The position numbers and the translations under genes are program-made. This document shows, piece by piece, positions 29,172 to 38,727 of a DNA stretch of 64,000 nt (position 1 is its first letter; the number at the start of each line of letters is the position of its first letter). The stretch is from UBA1275 sp002323515 (GTDB lineage: Bacteria > Bacteroidota > Rhodothermia > Balneolales > Balneolaceae). The notes beneath the pieces were generated by a model. The model saw only the letters and a list, made by a program, of their open reading frames with translations. It was not told the origin of the DNA and did not search any database. The stretch covers positions 124,001-188,000 of the forward strand of contig CAXGAH010000001.1 of assembly GCA_964007875.1 (NCBI GenBank), given 5' to 3'.

Positions 29172-29996
29172 ATGAAAAAAATTTTACCACTTCTTTTCCT
29201 CGGTATTCTTATGAGCACTATTCATTGTACTCCAAAAACAGAAGAGTACGGAACAAGTATAGACAAGCTAATTTGGTCCGATGAATTTGAAGGGGACTTT
29301 ATTGATACCACCAAATGGAAGTTTGAAAATGGTGATCATGGATGGGGCAATAACGAATGGCAAAATTATCAGCCACAAGGCTCTGATAATGTGGAAGTAA
29401 AGGATGGCACGCTTCGAATAACTGCGCGAAAAACTGGGCCCGGGCAACAGGTAGGTGATTATACCTCCGCAAGAATTAATAGTCTGGAATCTTTTTTATA
29501 TGGAAGAATAGAAATACGTGCCAAAATGCCCGAATATAAAGGACCTGGTATTTGGCCTGCATTATGGATGTTAGGTGAGAATATCGGGGATCTTGGATGG
29601 CCTCTTTGTGGAGAAATCGACTTAATGGAATACATAAGTTCCAACCCTGATTCTGTTCTAATGACTATCCACTCTCAAGCCAATAATCATATGAACGGCA
29701 CTCAACTAAGCTCAGGATTCGTACCCCTCCCAAATATTGAGGAGGAGTTCAATATTTTTGGACTTCTTTGGGAAGAGGAGCGTCTAGTATTCTATGTAAA
29801 TGGCCCAGAACAGGTTTTATTAACTATCAACAGGCCAGAAGAGTACAACCAAGAAAATTGGCCCTTTGATAAACCTCAGTACTTCTTAATGAATATTGCC
29901 GTAGGTGGAAATTTAGGCGGATTGGACGGGGTAGATGATTCCATATTTCCTGCTACCATGGAAATTGATTATGTCCGGGTATACGCCTTAGACTAA
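29172..29996 (+). CDS. Glycoside hydrolase family 16 lipoprotein (laminarinase-like endo-beta-glucanase)
   Basis: This secreted lipoprotein is predicted to cut beta-1,3(1,4)-glucan such as algal laminarin. A signal peptide ends in a lipobox-like TIHC with Cys19 as the lipidation site. The GH16 catalytic motif GEIDLMEY places nucleophile Glu148, Asp150 and acid/base Glu153. WPALWML and FNIFGLLWEEERLVFYVNG are characteristic flanks, and TIHSQANN fits the laminarinase branch. At 274 residues it is a single catalytic domain without a CBM. It stands alone, divergent from a DUF5916 protein, with a candidate operator in front. Confidence 0.92.
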   Translation: MKKILPLLFLGILMSTIHCTPKTEEYGTSIDKLIWSDEFEGDFIDTTKWKFENGDHGWGNNEWQNYQPQGSDNVEVKDGTLRITARKTGPGQQVGDYTSARINSLESFLYGRIEIRAKMPEYKGPGIWPALWMLGENIGDLGWPLCGEIDLMEYISSNPDSVLMTIHSQANNHMNGTQLSSGFVPLPNIEEEFNIFGLLWEEERLVFYVNGPEQVLLTINRPEEYNQENWPFDKPQYFLMNIAVGGNLGGLDGVDDSIFPATMEIDYVRVYALD

Positions 29997-30027
29997 CACT
30001 ATACTGGCAAATATTTTCTTGGATTTA

Positions 30028-30306
30028 CTAAGCTGGTGTCAGGTGTACGATTGTAGCTCCCCATGAAGACCGATCTTTGGCCATTTCGAATGAAAGCACT
30101 CGTGAGTCTCGTTCTAATATAGCATGTACTCCCCTTCTTAATACACCTTTACCCTTCCCGTGTATTATTCGTATTTCTACGATATTTCTGATAATACACT
30201 CGGTGATATATTCAGGAATTAGACTGTTTATCTCGTTGGATTTAAACGCATGCAAATCCAAAATTCCATCTATTGGGTATTCTTGAACTTCATACTTATC
30301 TGACAT
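30028..30306 (-). CDS. Small Smr-domain protein
   Basis: This stand-alone Smr (small MutS-related) domain of about 92 residues may be a nuclease or nucleic-acid-binding protein. ILDLHAFKSNE is the LDLH motif and RIIHGKGKGVLRRGV the HGxG motif that form the putative active site. The open frame begins at 30324, but ATG 30306 (MSDKYEVQEY) avoids overlap with the upstream gene. No MutS2 core is attached. It lies 11 bp downstream of the Dabb-domain gene. Confidence 0.88.
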   Translation of the reverse strand: MSDKYEVQEYPIDGILDLHAFKSNEINSLIPEYITECIIRNIVEIRIIHGKGKGVLRRGVHAILERDSRVLSFEMAKDRSSWGATIVHLTPA

Positions 30307-30317
30307 AGCAATAATAA

Positions 30318-30623
30318 TTACCAAATAGCATCAACCACTCTTCGCTCTATAACAATATTTTTGGCGAATGAAAGTACATTTTGATGTTCTGGATGATTGG
30401 CGTAACGCTTTAAGGCCTCTTTGTCTGCATGCATAGATAACAAGCAGAGATCGCAGACTTGCTCCCCTTCCCCTTCAAAATTTACAAATACCTGTAGATG
30501 ATCAATATCAGAAATTAGCTCCGGCAATCGCTCTAATTGATCCTTGAATTCTTGAATTAATTGACTTTTAGGAACTCCTTGAAAGTCGTCTTTAATTTTC
30601 CAAAGGACAATGTGTTGTAGCAT
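30318..30623 (-). CDS. Dabb (stress-responsive alpha/beta barrel) domain protein
   Basis: A 101-residue single-domain protein of the Dabb family (PF07876, dimeric ferredoxin-like fold). MLQHIVLWKIKDD at the N-terminus, DLCLLSMHADKEALKRYANHPEHQ in the middle and the terminal VVDAIW are characteristic. The biochemical function is unknown in most bacteria. It is followed closely by the Smr-domain gene. Confidence 0.88.
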   Translation of the reverse strand: MLQHIVLWKIKDDFQGVPKSQLIQEFKDQLERLPELISDIDHLQVFVNFEGEGEQVCDLCLLSMHADKEALKRYANHPEHQNVLSFAKNIVIERRVVDAIW

Positions 30624-30811
30624 GTAGTATTTATTAGGTGAGTATATATGATTGCATTAAACAGAGTCTAAACTAAAGTCACCCATTATTGAGCTAGTGA
30701 AGACCAAAGAAGCTGGTTATTTTCGAAACGAATTTCACTAAATAAACGTATCTTTCCAAATCAATGCATTCTTAGCATTTGCATTCAAATTACTGAAATT
30801 CTCAAACTATT

Positions 30812-31234
30812 ATGAAAGAACCGATCGATACCCTAGATCAGCACGAAGAATTTGACCAAATGGGAGAAGCTCATGCCGGAAGTTCTGAGCTAACCCCTAT
30901 TAGATTCGATGCATTTGAGCTAAGTAATGACGAAAAAATTAAACAGATAGAGCATCACTTTCTTCCATTTATAGGTAAAGCACATGTTGCCTATACATCT
31001 AAAGGAAAGGTTATTGGTCTTTCAAAAATGAATCGTTTAGTAGATTATTACTCTCGAAGACCGCAGGTTCAGGAACGATTAACTCTGCAAATTGCTGATG
31101 CAATTTCAGATGCAATGAACACCCAAGATGTGGCCGTCCATATTGACAGTAAGCATTTATGTGTTTCAATGAGAGGCATCAAAGATCATGCAAGTAGTAC
31201 CATAACTTCGGAGTTTAGGGGTGTATTTAGATAA
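30812..31234 (+). CDS. folE: GTP cyclohydrolase I with a large internal deletion
   Basis: The C-terminal 90 residues are clearly FolE: LPFIGKAHVAYTSKGKVIGLSK, RPQVQERLTLQIADAI and KHLCVSMRG (Cys117, one Zn ligand). The first 50 residues match the usual N-terminal helix (TPIRFDAFELSNDEKIKQIEHHF). The 60-75 residues expected between are missing, including the TPxRVAKM helix and the Cys of the CEHH zinc motif. The junction falls exactly in EHHF (residues 47-50, bases 30950-30962), a word that occurs in both flanks of a normal FolE. The frame is preserved, so the protein is 140 residues instead of about 210. It is probably inactive, or the DNA is mis-assembled. Confidence 0.85.
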   Translation: MKEPIDTLDQHEEFDQMGEAHAGSSELTPIRFDAFELSNDEKIKQIEHHFLPFIGKAHVAYTSKGKVIGLSKMNRLVDYYSRRPQVQERLTLQIADAISDAMNTQDVAVHIDSKHLCVSMRGIKDHASSTITSEFRGVFR

Positions 31235-31304
31235 AGATACGCAACAGAAATGCATTTACTTCATTCGCACCCCCTCTGAATAAATATCTAAATATGATAG
31301 TAGT

Positions 31305-32795
31305 ATGAGTTCGTCAGCATTACATGTTTACAATACATTAAGCAGAAAAAAAGAACTTTTTGAGCCTTTACATGCTCCCCATGTCGGCATGTATGTCTGC
31401 GGACCAACGGTATACGGTAACGCTCATCTAGGTCATGCCAAAAGTTATATTTCTTTCGATATCGTTCGTCGATATCTACGCTACTTAGGATATAAAGTGC
31501 GATACGTTCAGAATATTACCGATGTTGGCCATTTGGTGGGAGACGGAGACGAAGGTGAGGATAAGATTTCTAAAATAGCACGTATTGAACAACTTGATCC
31601 AATGGAAATAGCCGAGACCTATACCTATACCTATTTTCGAGATATGGACGCACTTTCCGTTCAGCGTCCGGATATCTCCCCTAGAGCTACTGGTCATATT
31701 CCAGAGCAAATTGCAATGATTCAGAATTTAATCGATAAAGGTCATGCTTACGCTTGTAATGGAAATGTGTACTTTGATGTACTCTCAGCCCCGAAGTATG
31801 GCCAATTGAGTGGTCGGAACATCGAGGATGCAACGAGTGGTACACGGGTTGAAACCGCCTCAGATAAACGTAATCCTGCAGATTTTGCCTTATGGAAAAA
31901 AGCCGATGATCAACATTTAATGAAATGGCTGTCTCCTTGGGGAGTGGGCTATCCGGGTTGGCACATCGAATGCTCCGCTATGAGTATAAAATACCTTGGC
32001 GCTCACTTCGATATTCATGGTGGCGGTCTTGAAAATCAATTTCCTCATCACGAATGCGAGATTGCTCAATCAGAATGTTCGACTGGGGAATCCTTTGCGA
32101 AGTATTGGCTCCACAATAACATGGTTACTTTGGACGGTCAAAAAATGGGAAAGTCCCTAGGTAATGCCATAAGTCTGGAAGAGTTTTTCAAGGGATCTCA
32201 TCCGTTACTTAAGCGCTCATGGAATCCACAAGTTATCCGCTTTTTTTTACTTCAAAGCCATTATCGTAGCACTACAGATTTCTCAGAAAAAGCATTGGAA
32301 GCGGCAGAAACAGGTTTTCAATCACTCAGAACAACCCTGCAGAGTATTTTGGCGTATACGCAACAGCAACATAACGATCAAACCGAGGGTGAAACACATG
32401 AGGCTCTCCCTGCTCTTCAAGCTGCTTTCGAGTCCGCAATGAATGACGATTTTAACACAGCACAAGCTATTGCCGCCTTATTTGATCATACTAAGAAAAT
32501 AAAGAGGAACATAGCAGACGGTCTACCACCATCGGATCTACACACCTTACAGAATTGGCTTAATATTGCATTAACCGAAATACTTGGACTAGAGTATAGT
32601 GAACCCAACGAGACAGATAGTAGCTTCAATGATAATATAAGTGAGTATTTACTACACTTGTTAATTGATCTTAGGACCAAAGCCAGAATGGAAAGAAACT
32701 TTGAACTATCAGACATAATTCGGAATAGGCTTAAAGAGCTCGATATCGAACTAGAGGATAGTAAAGAAGGAACTCGATACACTTTGCCCAAATGA
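31305..32795 (+). CDS. cysS: Cysteine--tRNA ligase
   Basis: This class I synthetase charges tRNA-Cys. At 496 residues it is full length. GPTVYGNAHLGHAKSY holds the HIGH-type motif (HLGH) just after Cys32, a Zn ligand. WHIECSAMS and GGGLENQFPHHECEIAQSE contain the other Zn ligands. QKMGKSLGN is the KMSKS loop. The start of yidD overlaps its stop by 4 bp. Confidence 0.97.
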   Translation: MSSSALHVYNTLSRKKELFEPLHAPHVGMYVCGPTVYGNAHLGHAKSYISFDIVRRYLRYLGYKVRYVQNITDVGHLVGDGDEGEDKISKIARIEQLDPMEIAETYTYTYFRDMDALSVQRPDISPRATGHIPEQIAMIQNLIDKGHAYACNGNVYFDVLSAPKYGQLSGRNIEDATSGTRVETASDKRNPADFALWKKADDQHLMKWLSPWGVGYPGWHIECSAMSIKYLGAHFDIHGGGLENQFPHHECEIAQSECSTGESFAKYWLHNNMVTLDGQKMGKSLGNAISLEEFFKGSHPLLKRSWNPQVIRFFLLQSHYRSTTDFSEKALEAAETGFQSLRTTLQSILAYTQQQHNDQTEGETHEALPALQAAFESAMNDDFNTAQAIAALFDHTKKIKRNIADGLPPSDLHTLQNWLNIALTEILGLEYSEPNETDSSFNDNISEYLLHLLIDLRTKARMERNFELSDIIRNRLKELDIELEDSKEGTRYTLPK

Positions 32796-33073
32796 AATTG
32801 TTCCAACAAGCCATCTCGGGCCTTCTTATTGGGTTAGTACGCTTCTATCAACTAGCCATCTCTCCTTATCTGGGGAGCAGTTGCCGTTATTCTCCTACTT
32901 GCTCCCAATATACAATTAAGGCTTTAAAAGAGTGGGGACCTTGGAAGGGCAGTTGGCTTGGAATAAAGAGAATTTCGAGTTGCCATCCTTGGGGAGGGCA
33001 TGGATACGACCCTGTACCTCTATCAAAGAAAACAGAAGAAATGAATATACTATCAAAAGAAGAGAGTGAGTGA
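32792..33073 (+). CDS. yidD: Membrane protein insertion efficiency factor YidD
   Basis: This small (93 residue) inner-membrane-associated protein assists YidC-dependent insertion. The Cys-rich family signature is intact: RFYQLAISPYLGSSCRYSPTCSQYTIKALKEWG and RISSCHPWGGHGYDPVP (key residues: the three Cys in SSCRYSPTCS and SSCHP). It is usually next to rpmH/rnpA, but here it overlaps cysS by 4 bp. Confidence 0.94.
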   Translation: MKLFQQAISGLLIGLVRFYQLAISPYLGSSCRYSPTCSQYTIKALKEWGPWKGSWLGIKRISSCHPWGGHGYDPVPLSKKTEEMNILSKEESE

Positions 33074-33127
33074 TATCCATTGTACTCATTCACAATTAGA
33101 TAATTTTCACATCTGAACATAGCTAAC

Positions 33128-33610
33128 ATGACCAATATTACTTTCAAAGAAAGAATTTCGATCGAACAAGTAGAAGAAGCCTATGATTTTGCTCCAAAAT
33201 TTGACCCCCAAGGCTTAATTCCAGTAGTAACTACAGACTACCTTTCAGGAGAATTACTCATGCATGGGTATATGAACGAAGAAGCACTTAAAAAGACCAT
33301 AGTATTAGGCGAGGTAGTATACTACTCCAGAAGTAGAAAAACACTTTGGCACAAAGGTGCTACATCTGGCTTAACCCAAATAGTTAAGGAATTACGTATA
33401 GATGATGATCAAGATTGTGTTTGGCTCCGAGTAGAAGTTCAAGGAAATGGCGCAAGTTGCCATGTAGGTTATCGCTCTTGCTTTTATAGAAGTGTACCAA
33501 CTAAAGGTGAATTTGCGCAAACAGATGGACGGCTTGTGTACGAAGAGGATGAAAAGGTATTTGACCCCAAAGATGTCTACGGTGACGCTCCTAACCCTAC
33601 CATTCTTTAA
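33128..33610 (+). CDS. hisI: Phosphoribosyl-AMP cyclohydrolase
   Basis: This histidine biosynthesis enzyme opens the purine ring of PR-AMP. MHGYMNEEAL, YYSRSRKTLWHKGATSG and the metal-binding Cys residues in GASCHVGYRSCFYR are HisI hallmarks. At 160 residues it is a stand-alone HisI without the HisE domain. No other his operon gene is adjacent. Confidence 0.95.
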   Translation: MTNITFKERISIEQVEEAYDFAPKFDPQGLIPVVTTDYLSGELLMHGYMNEEALKKTIVLGEVVYYSRSRKTLWHKGATSGLTQIVKELRIDDDQDCVWLRVEVQGNGASCHVGYRSCFYRSVPTKGEFAQTDGRLVYEEDEKVFDPKDVYGDAPNPTIL

Positions 33611-33681
33611 CCGAAAATCAGAGTTAAGGTAGCATTAAGGCAATAATTACCACCAACCGTTCTAGAATTTAAGGGTGGGTA

Positions 33682-36543
33682 TTAATGAGCTGCCAACCAG
33701 TGATCCCCTATTCCCCACTCAACTTTTAGAGGAACAAGTAACTCAATAGCTTGTTCCATTTTTTCTACAATCGTTGTAGGAACCCAATCCTTCTCATCTT
33801 CGTGAAGTTCAAATATCAATTCATCATGTACTTGTAAGAGCATCCTACTCTTACTATTCTCTTTTCGCATCCATTGATCAATAGATAACATAGCCACCTT
33901 TATAATATCAGCAGCGGTCCCTTGTATCGGCATATTAATGGCTGCTCTTTCTGCAAATGCTCTTACATTCCAATTTGCAGATTCTATATCCGGCAGATAC
34001 CGTCTTCTACCCATGAGTGTTTTTACGTACCCGTGCTCCTTTACAAATTCCTTAGCGGTATCGATATATTCAGATATGCTAGGAAATCTTCCAAAATAAG
34101 CGTCTATCATCTCTTTTGCTTCGCCATTTGATATTCCAAGATTTTGAGCTAAGCCGAAAGTACTTAATCCATAAGGAATCCCAAAATTGACTTCCTTTGC
34201 TTTTCTACGATGATCGGAGGTTACTTGATCAAGACTATCCAATGAAAAAATTTCTTTAGCTGTTCTAGCATGAATGTCTTCGCCGCTCTTAAAAGCGTGA
34301 ATCATATCTTGGTCTTCAGAAATATGTGCAATAATACGAAGCTCCACCTGTGAATAATCCGCAGAAAGTATTTTGTACCCTTCTTCAGCTATGAACGCTT
34401 TTCTGATTTCACGACTTCGTGTGGTGCGTATAGGTATGTTCTGTAAATTTGGATTTGATGATGCTAACCGACCAGTTGCTGCCACGCATTGATTATAATT
34501 GGTGTGTAGTCGATGGCTAATTGGTGATAGCAAAGAAGGAAGTGCGTCGGCGTAGGTAGATTGTAATTTAGCTAAAGATCGGTACTCAAGTACTTGCTCT
34601 GGCACTTTGTGCACATGGGCTAGATTAGATAATACCGCTTCATTTGTTGAGTATTTTCCTGTTTTTGTTTTTTTACCGGCCGGTAAACCTAATTTATCGA
34701 ATAGAATATCCCCTAATTGAGCGGGTGAGTTAAGATTAAACTCTTCCCCACATTGGTCAAAAATGGCCGACTTCAAGCGTAGCATATCTTCACTAAGAGC
34801 CGCCGAAAAGTTCTTAAGCAATTTAGTGTCCAAGTCAATCCCGATAGATTCCATACGAGCTAATACCCGGCTTAAAGGGAAATCTAATTTAAATGCTACT
34901 TCATGTAAGCCGTCTTTCTCTAGTTTTTCAGAAAAAATAGTATATAATCGAAACGTAACGTCGGCATCTTCACAGGCATAAGGTACAAGAGCCTCCATAG
35001 GAACGTCCGCCATTGTTAACTGCCCTTTGCCCTTACCAATAAGCTCCGTTATAGGAATGGGCTCGTAATGTAAATAGCGCAAAGAAAGCTCATCCATTTT
35101 TAAACGTTGATCTGAATCAATTAGATAGGCAGCTATCATGGTGTCGAAAATGTTGCCACATAGTTCAATACCGTGTCGCTGCAACACCGTATAATCAAAT
35201 TTGTAATTATGCGCGATAATAAGAAGCTCAGAAGACCCTAATATTTGCTTCAAGGCTATATTCCATTCCGGATTAAACGGAACATAAACAGCTTTATGTG
35301 ATTCTTGAGTCATTGCTATACCCACTAAATTGGCCGATAATGGGTCCGCACTATCGGTCTCTGTATCAACAACTAACGGTCGATTAAGGTCAACGGACTC
35401 TAAGTAAGCTAACAGTTCTACTTCATTATCAAGCAAGCGATATTCAACCTCAATTGCATTGTAGGATGCCGCTTTTTTGCTAGCTGCAAAGAGATCTAAG
35501 GCCGTTTCGGTTGGTGAGTTTTCATTTTTCGCCAGAGTCCCTTTCTTGTGACTGCCCTCTTCGTTAGAATTAGATTCCACGTTACTTACCGATGTTTTAG
35601 AAGTATTTTGGACATAAGAATGATCATCTTTTGAAGAGGCAGACCCAACCGGCGAAGCGTCACCTGAGGCAAGTTCTTCATATTTTCGGGTCAAGCTTCT
35701 AAAACCCATCCTAGAAAAAAATACCGCTAAATTAGACCAATCAGGGTCGGCCCTAACCAAATCTGTCCACGATTGTACTCCAGGCACATCCGTTTTTATG
35801 GTAACCATTTTTCGAGCATGACGAGCTTCATCAGCAAATTCAATTAAACTTTCTCTTTGCCTTTTAGCTGAAATAGTCGACGCTTGATCTAATAAATTGT
35901 CCAGCGATTCAAATTGCTCTATCAACTTTGGTGCCCCTTTTTTTCCGATTCCAGGCACTCCAGGAATATTATCGGATGCATCACCCAAAAGGGCTAATAC
36001 GTCTATAACTTGATTGGGGTAGACTCCAAAATACTCCTTCACTCCGTCTTCATCGACACGATCAAAGCCCCCATTTTTGTTATTGGGCTTAAGCATGCAC
36101 ACATAATGATTAATTAGCTGCATGAAATCCTTATCAGGCGTGACTAAGAACACCTCAGCTTCTCCAGCCACTATTGAATAGGCAAGCGTTCCAATGATAT
36201 CATCCGCTTCATATCCATCCTGCTCAATATTAGGAATATTCCAATATCCGAGCATTTCTTTGATAAGAGGGATACCTACTCGTAATTCCTTTGGTTGAGG
36301 TGGACGTTGCGCCTTATACCGCTCATCCCATTCGTGCCGGAATGTAGGGGCATGTGTATCCCATGCAACCGCTAGATGACTTGGATCATACTCCTCAATT
36401 AATTTATCCACCGTATTAGCAAACCCCATAATAGATCCGGTGGAAATACCTTCATTATTAACCAGATTAGCTCGTATAAATGCAAAGTGCGACCGGTAAG
36501 CCAAGGCCATACCGTCAATTAATAAGACTTTTTTATCTGCCAT
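33682..36543 (-). CDS. polA: DNA polymerase I
   Basis: This repair and Okazaki-fragment polymerase has 953 residues and three domains. The 5'-3' exonuclease domain begins LLIDGMALAYRSHFAF and includes YEADDIIGTLA and LLGDASDNIPGVPGIGKKGA. The 3'-5' exonuclease looks intact (VVDTETDSADP, IAHNYKFDYTVL). The polymerase domain has motif A SADYSQVELRIIAH, motif B RRKAKEVNFGIPYGLS and motif C LLQVHDELIFEL. A low-complexity Ser/Asn linker separates the two nucleases around residues 295-345. The gene follows tkt by 8 bp on the same strand. Confidence 0.97.
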   Translation of the reverse strand: MADKKVLLIDGMALAYRSHFAFIRANLVNNEGISTGSIMGFANTVDKLIEEYDPSHLAVAWDTHAPTFRHEWDERYKAQRPPQPKELRVGIPLIKEMLGYWNIPNIEQDGYEADDIIGTLAYSIVAGEAEVFLVTPDKDFMQLINHYVCMLKPNNKNGGFDRVDEDGVKEYFGVYPNQVIDVLALLGDASDNIPGVPGIGKKGAPKLIEQFESLDNLLDQASTISAKRQRESLIEFADEARHARKMVTIKTDVPGVQSWTDLVRADPDWSNLAVFFSRMGFRSLTRKYEELASGDASPVGSASSKDDHSYVQNTSKTSVSNVESNSNEEGSHKKGTLAKNENSPTETALDLFAASKKAASYNAIEVEYRLLDNEVELLAYLESVDLNRPLVVDTETDSADPLSANLVGIAMTQESHKAVYVPFNPEWNIALKQILGSSELLIIAHNYKFDYTVLQRHGIELCGNIFDTMIAAYLIDSDQRLKMDELSLRYLHYEPIPITELIGKGKGQLTMADVPMEALVPYACEDADVTFRLYTIFSEKLEKDGLHEVAFKLDFPLSRVLARMESIGIDLDTKLLKNFSAALSEDMLRLKSAIFDQCGEEFNLNSPAQLGDILFDKLGLPAGKKTKTGKYSTNEAVLSNLAHVHKVPEQVLEYRSLAKLQSTYADALPSLLSPISHRLHTNYNQCVAATGRLASSNPNLQNIPIRTTRSREIRKAFIAEEGYKILSADYSQVELRIIAHISEDQDMIHAFKSGEDIHARTAKEIFSLDSLDQVTSDHRRKAKEVNFGIPYGLSTFGLAQNLGISNGEAKEMIDAYFGRFPSISEYIDTAKEFVKEHGYVKTLMGRRRYLPDIESANWNVRAFAERAAINMPIQGTAADIIKVAMLSIDQWMRKENSKSRMLLQVHDELIFELHEDEKDWVPTTIVEKMEQAIELLVPLKVEWGIGDHWLAAH

Positions 36544-36551
36544 GAAATAGA

Positions 36552-38549
36552 TTAAGACTGCTCGGTGAAATAGGCTACGATTGAATGTGCAGTAATGTTG
36601 AAATGTTCATATAACTCTTCAAATGGTGCCGATTCTCCAAAGCTATCTATTCCTATGGCCTTTCCTTCTAGACCAAGATATTTTTGCCAGCCAAAGGTCG
36701 ACCCTGCTTCAATAGATACACGTTTGGTCAAATCAGTTGGTAAAACTGAATTCTTATATTCGACAGGATGGGCATCAAAAAGCTCCCAGCTAGGCATACT
36801 CACTACCCGCACGCCCTTTCCTCTAGTGGCCAATTCAGCCTGTGCTTGCATGGCGAGCTGAACTTCTGATCCAGTAGCCATAATAATGCCCTCAGCTTTG
36901 CCATTTTCAGCCTCAGATAACACATATCCCCCCTTGGCAACCAATGCGGCCGCATTATCGGTATGCCTAGGATAAGTAGGCACATTTTGGCGCGTTAACA
37001 CCAAGACACTCGGGCCCGATTTATGCTCTAAGGCTACTCTCCATGCCTGAGAGACTTCGTTAGCATCTGCCGGGCGAAGTACTAAAACGTTGGGCATAGC
37101 ACGTAAACTAGCTAGATGTTCCACAGGTTGATGGGTAGGCCCATCCTCTCCCAATCCGATACTATCATGCGTCATTACAAATATAGATGGTAGCTTCATT
37201 AACGCAGCTAAACGAAGAGCTGGTCGCAGGTAATCCGTAAATACAAAAAATGTTGCTCCAAATGCATGTAATCCACCATGCAACATCATCCCATTAACTG
37301 CGGCTGCCATTCCAAATTCACGCACTCCAAAATGTATCTTTCGCCCCTTGTGATTGTATTGGGTAAATGAACCTGAGCCTGCTATATCGGTTTTTGTACT
37401 TGGCCCTAAATCGGCTGAACCACCTATTAAATTGGGGATGGTATCTTTGAGTGCGTTAATCACCTTTCCTGAACTAGCTCGAGTAGCCATTCCCTTAGGA
37501 TCAGACTCAAATACAGGTAATACATCCGCCAAGTCTTGAAGATATGTTTGGCTTGTCCAAGCCTTAAATTTAGCGTGTAAATCTGGGTCGTCCTTTTCTA
37601 ATTTAGTCAACTTATTGTTCCAATCCGCTTCGAGTGCCGCTCCTAACTCCGCTCTTGCCTGAAACGAATCATACACCTGCTGCTCGACATGGAAATGGGA
37701 ATCTGGGTCCAACCCATATCCCATCTTGGTTATTCGAATTTCTTCTTCGCCAAGTGGGGCGCCGTGAGAGGATTCTTTACCCTCTTTGTTCGGAGAACCG
37801 TAGCCAATTTTAGACGTACAAACAATTAATGAAGGTTGTTCGGTTTTAGCCTTGGCTTGTGAAATTGCTTGTTCAATTTGATCATGGTTATGACCATCAA
37901 CTTTAATTACCTGCCAGTTATACGCTAAAAAGCGTTCTACTACATCTTCAGTGAATGCCAGATCGGTTTCACCTTCAATAGATATGGAGTTAGAATCATA
38001 TAAATAGATTAATTTTTCCAAGGCTAAGTGACCAGCCAATGAAGCAGCCTCATGTGATACCCCTTCCATTAAATCACCATCACTAACTATTGCATAGGTA
38101 TAGTGATCAATCAACGTCTGAGAATCTGTATTAAATTGCGCGGCTAAATGTCGCTCTGCCATAGCAATTCCAACGCCAGTAGCAAATCCTTGACCCAAAG
38201 GCCCCGTAGTCATTTCAACTCCGGGGGTCAATCCAAATTCGGGATGCCCTGGAGTTTTAGACCCCATTTGTCGAAAATTTTTAAGTTCGTCTAAGCTCAA
38301 TTCATAGCCCGAAAGATGCAACAAACTATAGAGCAACATTGAACCGTGACCAGCCGAAAGTATAAACCTATCGCGATCGAACCATTGCGGATTTTTTGGA
38401 TTGTGCTTTAAAAATTTAGTCCATAGAATCATAGCCACATCCGCCATTCCCATTGGCATACCTGGGTGTCCCGAGTTCGCCTTTTGAACGGCATCCATAG
38501 ATAGAGTACGGATGGTATGAGCACATAGTAGATCATTCGCATTATTCAT
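36552..38549 (-). CDS. tkt: Transketolase
   Basis: This ThDP enzyme of the pentose phosphate pathway moves two-carbon units between sugar phosphates. At 665 residues it is full length. ANSGHPGMPMGMADV, LSAGHGSMLLYSLLHLSGY, GPLGQGFATGVGIA and the ThDP motif SDGDLMEGVSHEA are present. FGVREFGMAAAVNGM carries the catalytic Glu, and THDSIGLGEDGPTHQPVEHLASLRA (core DSIGLGEDGPTHQP) is typical. It probably shares a transcript with polA downstream; a terminator at 38682 separates it from the upstream TPR gene. Confidence 0.97.
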   Translation of the reverse strand: MNNANDLLCAHTIRTLSMDAVQKANSGHPGMPMGMADVAMILWTKFLKHNPKNPQWFDRDRFILSAGHGSMLLYSLLHLSGYELSLDELKNFRQMGSKTPGHPEFGLTPGVEMTTGPLGQGFATGVGIAMAERHLAAQFNTDSQTLIDHYTYAIVSDGDLMEGVSHEAASLAGHLALEKLIYLYDSNSISIEGETDLAFTEDVVERFLAYNWQVIKVDGHNHDQIEQAISQAKAKTEQPSLIVCTSKIGYGSPNKEGKESSHGAPLGEEEIRITKMGYGLDPDSHFHVEQQVYDSFQARAELGAALEADWNNKLTKLEKDDPDLHAKFKAWTSQTYLQDLADVLPVFESDPKGMATRASSGKVINALKDTIPNLIGGSADLGPSTKTDIAGSGSFTQYNHKGRKIHFGVREFGMAAAVNGMMLHGGLHAFGATFFVFTDYLRPALRLAALMKLPSIFVMTHDSIGLGEDGPTHQPVEHLASLRAMPNVLVLRPADANEVSQAWRVALEHKSGPSVLVLTRQNVPTYPRHTDNAAALVAKGGYVLSEAENGKAEGIIMATGSEVQLAMQAQAELATRGKGVRVVSMPSWELFDAHPVEYKNSVLPTDLTKRVSIEAGSTFGWQKYLGLEGKAIGIDSFGESAPFEELYEHFNITAHSIVAYFTEQS

Positions 38550-38681
38550 AAGAGAGCGTAGCTAGTAGTTATTATTAGTGAAAAATGATAAATAGTGGAG
38601 TAAACTCAAAAAAATCAACTCTATTAGAATTAGAATTAATTGCCACAAGTTAGTTAATGTGAGAATGAGTTTAAATAAAAA

Positions 38682-38704
38682 AAGCCCCGCTTTTGACGGG
38701 GCTT
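38682..38704 (-). terminator. Rho-independent terminator after the TPR gene
   Basis: Stem AAGCCCCG and CGGGGCTT (8 bp, GC-rich) closes a 7-base loop. On the minus strand it is followed by a T7 tract. It lies 23 bp after the stop of the TPR protein gene and insulates tkt. Confidence 0.88.
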
Positions 38705-38727
38705 CAAAAAATGTGAAAGCTCGAGTT

